Positions 59,974 through 64,000 of a stretch of DNA of 64,000 bases are shown here, piece by piece. The translations under genes and the position numbers were made by a program. Each line of letters opens with the position of its first letter. Positions within the stretch are counted from its first letter, which is position 1. The stretch is taken from NCBI GenBank assembly GCA_039810085.1, contig JBDHWG010000019.1, forward strand, positions 61,900 to 125,899, written 5' to 3'. The notes below the pieces were generated by a model, which saw nothing but the letters and a program-made list of their open reading frames with translations, was not told where the DNA came from and did not search any database. The stretch comes from JBDHWG01 sp039810085 (GTDB lineage Bacteria; Chloroflexota; Anaerolineae; Epilineales; JAHCIE01).

Positions 59974-61815
59974 GTGAACAGGGGTATGCTACGGAGCGGC
60001 GTCGTGGTGCTAGTCGTCATGCTGGCCCTGATTGCCCTGCTCATGACATTTATGAATGCTCAGCCCTCGACGCAGTCGAGTCTCGGCTTGTCGCAAGTCG
60101 CCAAGGATATCCGCGACCACAAGGTCCAGGCCATCACGGTGATGGGCGACGATCTGCGCGTCAAGTACACCGGCAGCAACCAGGACAAGATGGTGCGCAA
60201 GGAACACGGCACCGACCTGATTAGTACGCTCAAGGCGTTGGGCGTCAGCGACCAGGACCTGACGACGACTAAGATCGAGGTTGTCGCCCCGAGCTTCTGG
60301 TCCAACTGGGGGCCGCTCCTCGGCTCACTGCTGCCGGTGCTCCTCCTGGGCGGCTTCATCTTCCTGATGATGCGCCAGGCCCAGGGCGGCAACAACCAGG
60401 CGATGAACTTCGGCAAGAGCCGTGCCCGCATGTTCGGCGGCGACAAGCCGACGGTGACGTTCACCGACGTAGCGGGGGTCGAAGAGGCGAAGCAGGAGCT
60501 GGCTGAGGTCGTCGAGTTCCTCAAGGAGCCGGAGAAGTTCATCTCCCTCGGCGCGCGCATCCCCAAAGGCGTGCTGATGGTCGGCCCGCCCGGCTGCGGC
60601 AAGACCCTGATGGCGAAGGCCGTGGCGGGTGAAGCTGGTGTGCCGTTCTTTAGCATCAGCGGGTCGGAGTTCGTAGAGATGTTCGTCGGCGTCGGCGCGT
60701 CCCGCGTGCGCGACCTGTTCGACCAGGCCAAGCGCCACAGCCCCTGTATCATCTTCATCGACGAGGTGGACGCCGTGGGCCGCCACCGTGGCGCGGGCCT
60801 CGGCGGCAGCCACGACGAGCGCGAACAGACGCTCAACCAGATCCTCGTCGAGATGGACGGCTTCGACACGGACACGAACGTCATCCTCATGGCGGCGACG
60901 AACCGCCCCGACATCCTCGACCCGGCGCTGCTGCGCCCCGGCCGCTTCGACCGCCGCGTCGTCATCGACCGGCCGGACCGCGTCGGCCGCCGCAAGATCC
61001 TGGACGTTCACGTCCGAGGCAAGCCGCTGGACAAGACGGTCAACTTGGACGTCATCGCCAAGCAGACGGCGGGCTTCGCTGGCGCCGACCTGGAAAACCT
61101 CGTGAACGAGGCTGCCATCCTCGCTGCGCGGCGCAATGCCCGCGCCATCGGCCTGGCCGACATGCAGGAGGCGCTGGAGAAGGTCATCATGGGGCCGGAG
61201 CGCAAGAGCCGCGTCCTCTCGCCGGAGGATAAGCGGGTGCTGGCGTACTACGAGGCGGGCCACGCCATCGTGCGCCACTCGATGCCCCAGTGCGATCCGG
61301 TACACAAGATTTCCATCGTCGCCCGCGGCCTCAGCGGCGGCTATGTCATGCGCCTGCCGGACGAGGAAAGCGGGCTGATGCCCAAGAGCAAGTTCGAGGA
61401 TGAGATTACGGCGCGCCTGGGCGGCCGGGCGTCCGAGGAGATTGCCTTCGGCAACGTCACGACCCGCGCCAGCGAGGACATGGAGCGCGCCACCAAGGCG
61501 GCCCGCGCCATGGTCACGCAGTACGGCATGAGCGAGCGCCTCGGCCCGCTGACCTTCGGTGACAAGGAAGAGCTTGTCTTCCTCGGCCGCGAGATTGGCG
61601 AGCAGCGCAACTACTCCGATGCCGTCGCCGAGAAGATCGACCGCGAGGTGCAGCGCATCGTTAACCACGCCTACGAGCGCGCCAAGTCGGTGCTGCTAGC
61701 GCAGCGCGCGCAGCTCGAGCAGCTGGCGAACCTGCTTCTGGAGAAGGAGACGGTGGAGCGCAGCGAGTTCGAGGCGCTGTTCTACCAGGCGCCCGCCACA
61801 CCCGCCGCCGTATAG
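59974..61815 (+). CDS. FtsH-family AAA+ protein with altered zinc motif (YEAGH)
   Basis: This membrane-bound protein has the full FtsH layout in 613 residues: two membrane helices (about 5-28 and 108-131), an AAA+ domain with Walker A GPPGCGKT and Walker B IIFIDEVD, the SRH region with RPGRFDR, and the M41 peptidase domain. FtsH normally degrades membrane and regulatory proteins using zinc. The zinc motif HEAGH reads YEAGH (Tyr426-Glu427-Ala428-Gly429-His430), and I confirmed TAC at the nucleotide level (61249-61251). The second His and the distal Asp region (SEDMERAT) remain. It may be an unfoldase without protease activity. GTG start behind GGAG. Confidence 0.93.
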   Translation: MNRGMLRSGVVVLVVMLALIALLMTFMNAQPSTQSSLGLSQVAKDIRDHKVQAITVMGDDLRVKYTGSNQDKMVRKEHGTDLISTLKALGVSDQDLTTTKIEVVAPSFWSNWGPLLGSLLPVLLLGGFIFLMMRQAQGGNNQAMNFGKSRARMFGGDKPTVTFTDVAGVEEAKQELAEVVEFLKEPEKFISLGARIPKGVLMVGPPGCGKTLMAKAVAGEAGVPFFSISGSEFVEMFVGVGASRVRDLFDQAKRHSPCIIFIDEVDAVGRHRGAGLGGSHDEREQTLNQILVEMDGFDTDTNVILMAATNRPDILDPALLRPGRFDRRVVIDRPDRVGRRKILDVHVRGKPLDKTVNLDVIAKQTAGFAGADLENLVNEAAILAARRNARAIGLADMQEALEKVIMGPERKSRVLSPEDKRVLAYYEAGHAIVRHSMPQCDPVHKISIVARGLSGGYVMRLPDEESGLMPKSKFEDEITARLGGRASEEIAFGNVTTRASEDMERATKAARAMVTQYGMSERLGPLTFGDKEELVFLGREIGEQRNYSDAVAEKIDREVQRIVNHAYERAKSVLLAQRAQLEQLANLLLEKETVERSEFEALFYQAPATPAAV

Positions 61816-61845
61816 TGCCTTCGCTGTGCCCTGAACCATGTCCTT

Positions 61846-61881
61846 AGAGGACACAGAGATCATATTCTCTCTGTGTCCTCT
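61846..61881. repeat. Perfect 14-bp CACAGAG palindrome after ftsH
   Basis: AGAGGACACAGAGA (61846-61859) pairs perfectly with 61868-61881 over an 8-base loop. It belongs to the same family as 17657-17710 and again lies between convergent genes. Confidence 0.85.
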
Positions 61882-61911
61882 GTGTCTCTGTGGCATTCTT
61901 GTGTTTTGGGT

Positions 61912-62304
61912 CTAGCGGCGCTTGCCCTCGACGCGCGCTTTGAACTTTGCCATGTCGATGATGAAGCGCTCGTGGTCGCCCTCGCCGACGCGCTCGCGCT
62001 CGTCGTCGGCGGTGACGTGAAACACCAGCCGCCGCCCCTCCACCGCTGTCAACTCCGAGCGGACGCGCACGCGCATCCCCATCGGCGTTGCCGCTAAGTG
62101 GCGCACATTGACCAGCGTCCCCACGGTCGCCTGACCCGCGTCGAGATAGGCGTTCGTCGCCAGGACGGACGCTTCCTCCATCCACAGGATCATCTCTGGC
62201 GTCGCCAGGACATCCACGCTGCCGCTGCCGAGATGCGTCGCCGTGTGATCCTGCTCGACGACCCGCTCGAACTCCCCGACGAGACCGATGGTTAACTCAG
62301 GCAT
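61912..62304 (-). CDS. FlK-like hotdog-fold thioesterase
   Basis: This 130-residue protein has the hotdog fold and the catalytic spacing of the fluoroacetyl-CoA thioesterase (FlK)-like family. It has a Thr (LATPEMILWMEEA, with Thr at about residue 35 and Glu at about 44) and a His (VRHLAATPMG, about residue 69). It probably hydrolyses an acyl-CoA. No pathway partner is adjacent, though an acyl-CoA-binding protein is encoded elsewhere in the window. The real acyl group is unknown. Confidence 0.85.
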   Translation of the reverse strand: MPELTIGLVGEFERVVEQDHTATHLGSGSVDVLATPEMILWMEEASVLATNAYLDAGQATVGTLVNVRHLAATPMGMRVRVRSELTAVEGRRLVFHVTADDERERVGEGDHERFIIDMAKFKARVEGKRR

Positions 62305-62329
62305 GGCGTGCTCCTTGTGCTGGCAGAGG

Positions 62330-62399
62330 GCGGATGGCGGATGGCAGATGGCGGATGGCGGATGGGGGATGGCAGATGGCGGATGGCGGATGGCGGATG
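62330..62399. repeat. Ten-unit GCGGATG tandem array
   Basis: Ten 7-base units run from 62330 to 62399, mostly GCGGATG with GCAGATG and GGGGATG variants. They lie upstream of the thioesterase start on its strand and in the gap before the dockerin gene. Copy-number change is likely. The rest of 62305-62528 shows no gene. Confidence 0.85.
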
Positions 62400-62528
62400 G
62401 GTAGAGTCTGCACCTTGCTTTCAGACTACGATATGATACTTGTGTTCGGAGTGACTCGTCAATGTCTCACATGACGTAGAATTGGGCGTCACGCCGAGGG
62501 GAGCGGCGATCCTGATTGGAGAAGCCTT

Positions 62529-63797
62529 ATGAAGCTCATCCTTGTCAGCCTCCTCGCTCTCGCGGCGTTCCTGTCCCTGTGGATGCTCGGCGCGACGCCG
62601 GCGGTCCCGTCGCCAGCGTCGCCCATCGGCGGCTGCCCCGTTTTTCCGGCTGACAACGTCTGGAACGCTCGCATCGACAACCTGCCGGTTCACCCGAACT
62701 CCGCTGCGTACGTCGCCAGCATCGGCAGCAGCGTCGGCCTGCACCCGGACTTCGGCGCGGGGCAGTGGAACGGCCACACCATCGGTATCCCGTACACGAC
62801 GACGCGCTCGTCGCAGTCCACGCCCGTGCCGAGCATCACCTTCACCTACGCCGACGAGAGCGACCATGGCCCGTACTACATCCCTGCCAACGCGCCCATC
62901 GAAGCGGGCGACGGCCACGTCCTCGTCGTGGACACGGACACGTGTACGCTGTACGAGCTATACGCCGCCGCGCCGACGGGGAACGGCGGCTGGACGGCCG
63001 GCTCCGGCGCGATTTTCAACCTGCGCTCCAACGCCCTTCGGCCAGCCGGCTGGACGAGCGCCGACGCCGCTGGCCTGTCCATCCTGCCCGGCCTGGCGCG
63101 CTACGACGAAGTCCAGGCGGCGCTCGCGGCCGGCGGCCTCGGCTACATCCCCCACGCCCTGCGCTTCACGGTGCAGACCACCCAGCGCGCCTACGTCTGG
63201 CCCGCCCGCCACTATGCCTCGTCCAACACGAACAGCAACGTCCCGCCGATGGGCGTCCGCTTCCGCCTCAAGACGAACTACGACATCACGCGCTTCCCGC
63301 CGCAGTCGCGCGTCATCCTGCGCACCCTGCAACTCTACGGGATGATTATCGCCGACAACGGGAGCAACTGGTACGTCAGCGGCGCCCCCGACCCCGGCTG
63401 GAATGACGACGACCTGCACACCCTGGGCGGCGTGACCGGGGCGAACTTCGAGGCGGTGGACGAGAGCAGCCTGATGATGGACCCGAACTCCGGGCAGGTG
63501 CGGACCCTCACCCCTAGCCCCTCTCCCACGCGGGGCGAGGGGGGCGCGACCCTCACCCCTAGCCCCTCTCCCACACGGGGCGAGGGGGGCGCGACCCCGA
63601 CGCCGACGTGTCGGTGGCCGGGCGACTTCAACGGCAATGGGACCATCGACAGTGCGGATGTGCAGGCCGAGGCGAGCCACTGGCCGCGCCGCGCCGTGAG
63701 CGCGGGTGACGCGCCCTACGACATCGACGGCAACGGCGTCGTGGACATCGCCGATGTGATGGCGGTCGCGGCCAACCTGGGCCGCGCCTGCCGTTAA
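62529..63797 (+). CDS. Secreted protein with C-terminal dockerin-like Ca2+ repeats
   Basis: This 422-residue exported protein has a signal peptide (about residues 1-25). The next 290 residues form a globular domain of unknown family (CPVFPADNVWNARIDNLPVH, GIPYTTTRSS, WPARHYASSNTNSNVPPMG, LYGMIIADNGSNWYVSG). A linker with two exact LTPSPSPTRGEGGAT units follows, then two dockerin-like calcium loops (DFNGNGTIDSADVQ and YDIDGNGVVDIADV). The globular region recalls proteins seen next to glycoside-degrading enzymes. The dockerin could attach it to a cohesin partner or the surface. The linker comes from an intergenic repeat. Confidence 0.83.
   Translation: MKLILVSLLALAAFLSLWMLGATPAVPSPASPIGGCPVFPADNVWNARIDNLPVHPNSAAYVASIGSSVGLHPDFGAGQWNGHTIGIPYTTTRSSQSTPVPSITFTYADESDHGPYYIPANAPIEAGDGHVLVVDTDTCTLYELYAAAPTGNGGWTAGSGAIFNLRSNALRPAGWTSADAAGLSILPGLARYDEVQAALAAGGLGYIPHALRFTVQTTQRAYVWPARHYASSNTNSNVPPMGVRFRLKTNYDITRFPPQSRVILRTLQLYGMIIADNGSNWYVSGAPDPGWNDDDLHTLGGVTGANFEAVDESSLMMDPNSGQVRTLTPSPSPTRGEGGATLTPSPSPTRGEGGATPTPTCRWPGDFNGNGTIDSADVQAEASHWPRRAVSAGDAPYDIDGNGVVDIADVMAVAANLGRACR
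63504..63593 (+). repeat. Two 45-bp palindromic repeat units inside a coding linker
   Basis: Units 63504-63548 and 63549-63593 are nearly identical (ACCCTCACCCCTAGCCCCTC...). Each is a self-complementary arm pair (CCTCTCCCACGCGG then GGGGCGAGGGG) of the type normally found between genes. At 45 bases (15 codons) they preserve the frame. Confidence 0.85.
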
Positions 63798-63822
63798 AGC
63801 CAGGCAGAGGCGCAACTGGCCT

Positions 63823-63855
63823 GTCGTTGCGAGGAGGCACGACGAAGCAATCCCC
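63823..63855. repeat. Single copy of the ATTGCGAG...GAAGCAATC repeat
   Basis: GTCGTTGCGAGGAGGCACGA and GAAGCAATCCCCC match the forward arm at 15656 and share its GGCGGGTGA extension. No reverse partner is visible before the insertion sequence about 30 bases on, so it may have been split. Confidence 0.7.
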
Positions 63856-63885
63856 CGGCGGGTGATAGCCACGCTATGGCCACTT

Positions 63886-64000
63886 AGAGCCTATCCGAAT
63901 AACCCTGCGGCGCGCAGGGCGATGAGGGCGCAGGCGAAGTGCAGAAAGGCGATGTAGTGTTCAGGCTTCTTGTCCCAGCGCACCAGAATACGCCGAAAGC
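63886..64000 (-). mobile_element. IS5-family insertion sequence, C-terminal end of transposase
   Basis: The minus strand encodes the end of a transposase (FRRILVRWDKKPEHYIAFLH, then ACALIALRAAGLFG and a stop at 63891-63893), matching IS5-family DDE transposases. GAGCCTATCCGAATAA at about 63887 looks like the terminal inverted repeat. The rest of the element lies outside the window. Confidence 0.8.

Overview
The window is GC-rich bacterial chromosome with dense, mostly operonic genes and short gaps. The gene mix points to Chloroflexota, perhaps an Anaerolineae- or Caldilineae-like lineage: two Ser/Thr protein kinases, a PIN/TRAM membrane protein, Thr/Pro-rich secreted proteins, an F420/FMN-type PPOX protein, a bacterial acyl-CoA-binding protein, cysS next to rlmB, and several palindromic intergenic repeat families. 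This assignment rests on gene content, not on a marker tree. No rRNA, tRNA or CRISPR array was found.

Layout. 1-5832 (minus) is a carbohydrate uptake and catabolism locus: MalK-like ATPase (cut by the window edge), two permeases, a lipoprotein binding protein, a sugar isomerase/epimerase and an MDR dehydrogenase. 6024-10995 holds a UPF0175/PIN-like toxin-antitoxin pair bracketed by a 37-bp direct repeat, then a two-gene unit coding for an EAD-nSTAND1-transmembrane protein and a secreted FecR/SH3 protein. 11095-12519 encodes an unusual protoglobin-Rieske-Rieske fusion. PEP carboxylase and a CocE-type hydrolase follow. 17752-22993 (minus) is a ChvE/MmsAB-type sugar transporter operon behind a near-consensus promoter whose -10 box lies inside a palindrome. 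Its ATPase carries a complete but circularly permuted copy of the sugar-binding domain between its two nucleotide-binding halves.

23543-29710 is housekeeping: PIN/TRAM protein, cytidylate-kinase-like protein, cysS, rlmB, a surface protein and a ring-cleaving dioxygenase-like protein. 29793-30929 is a MazF toxin-antitoxin cluster. 31331-36310 (minus) is a two-gene unit of an LCAT-like lipase/acyltransferase and a 1164-residue LCAT/M17-like/CHAT-protease fusion, a candidate conflict system. 36541-41453 holds a membrane PQQ-propeller protein, a zinc-ribbon protein, a class III aminotransferase, a PPOX protein and an acyl-CoA-binding protein. 41649-50985 is a long minus-strand run: M23 peptidase, guaA, PP2C-like propeller protein, Xaa-Pro peptidase, membrane protein and a metal P-type ATPase with an altered CPC motif.

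51314-63797 contains a methyltransferase with a PASTA kinase, a glycosyltransferase with a Ca2+/H+ exchanger, a YegS-like lipid kinase, a second kinase, an FtsH homologue that lacks the first zinc-ligand histidine, a thioesterase and a dockerin-bearing secreted protein whose linker was formed from an intergenic repeat. The window ends inside an IS5-family transposase gene.

The strongest leads are the permuted binding domain in the ABC ATPase, the LCAT-CHAT operon, the protoglobin-double-Rieske protein, the EAD-STAND membrane unit and the zinc-ligand-deficient FtsH.
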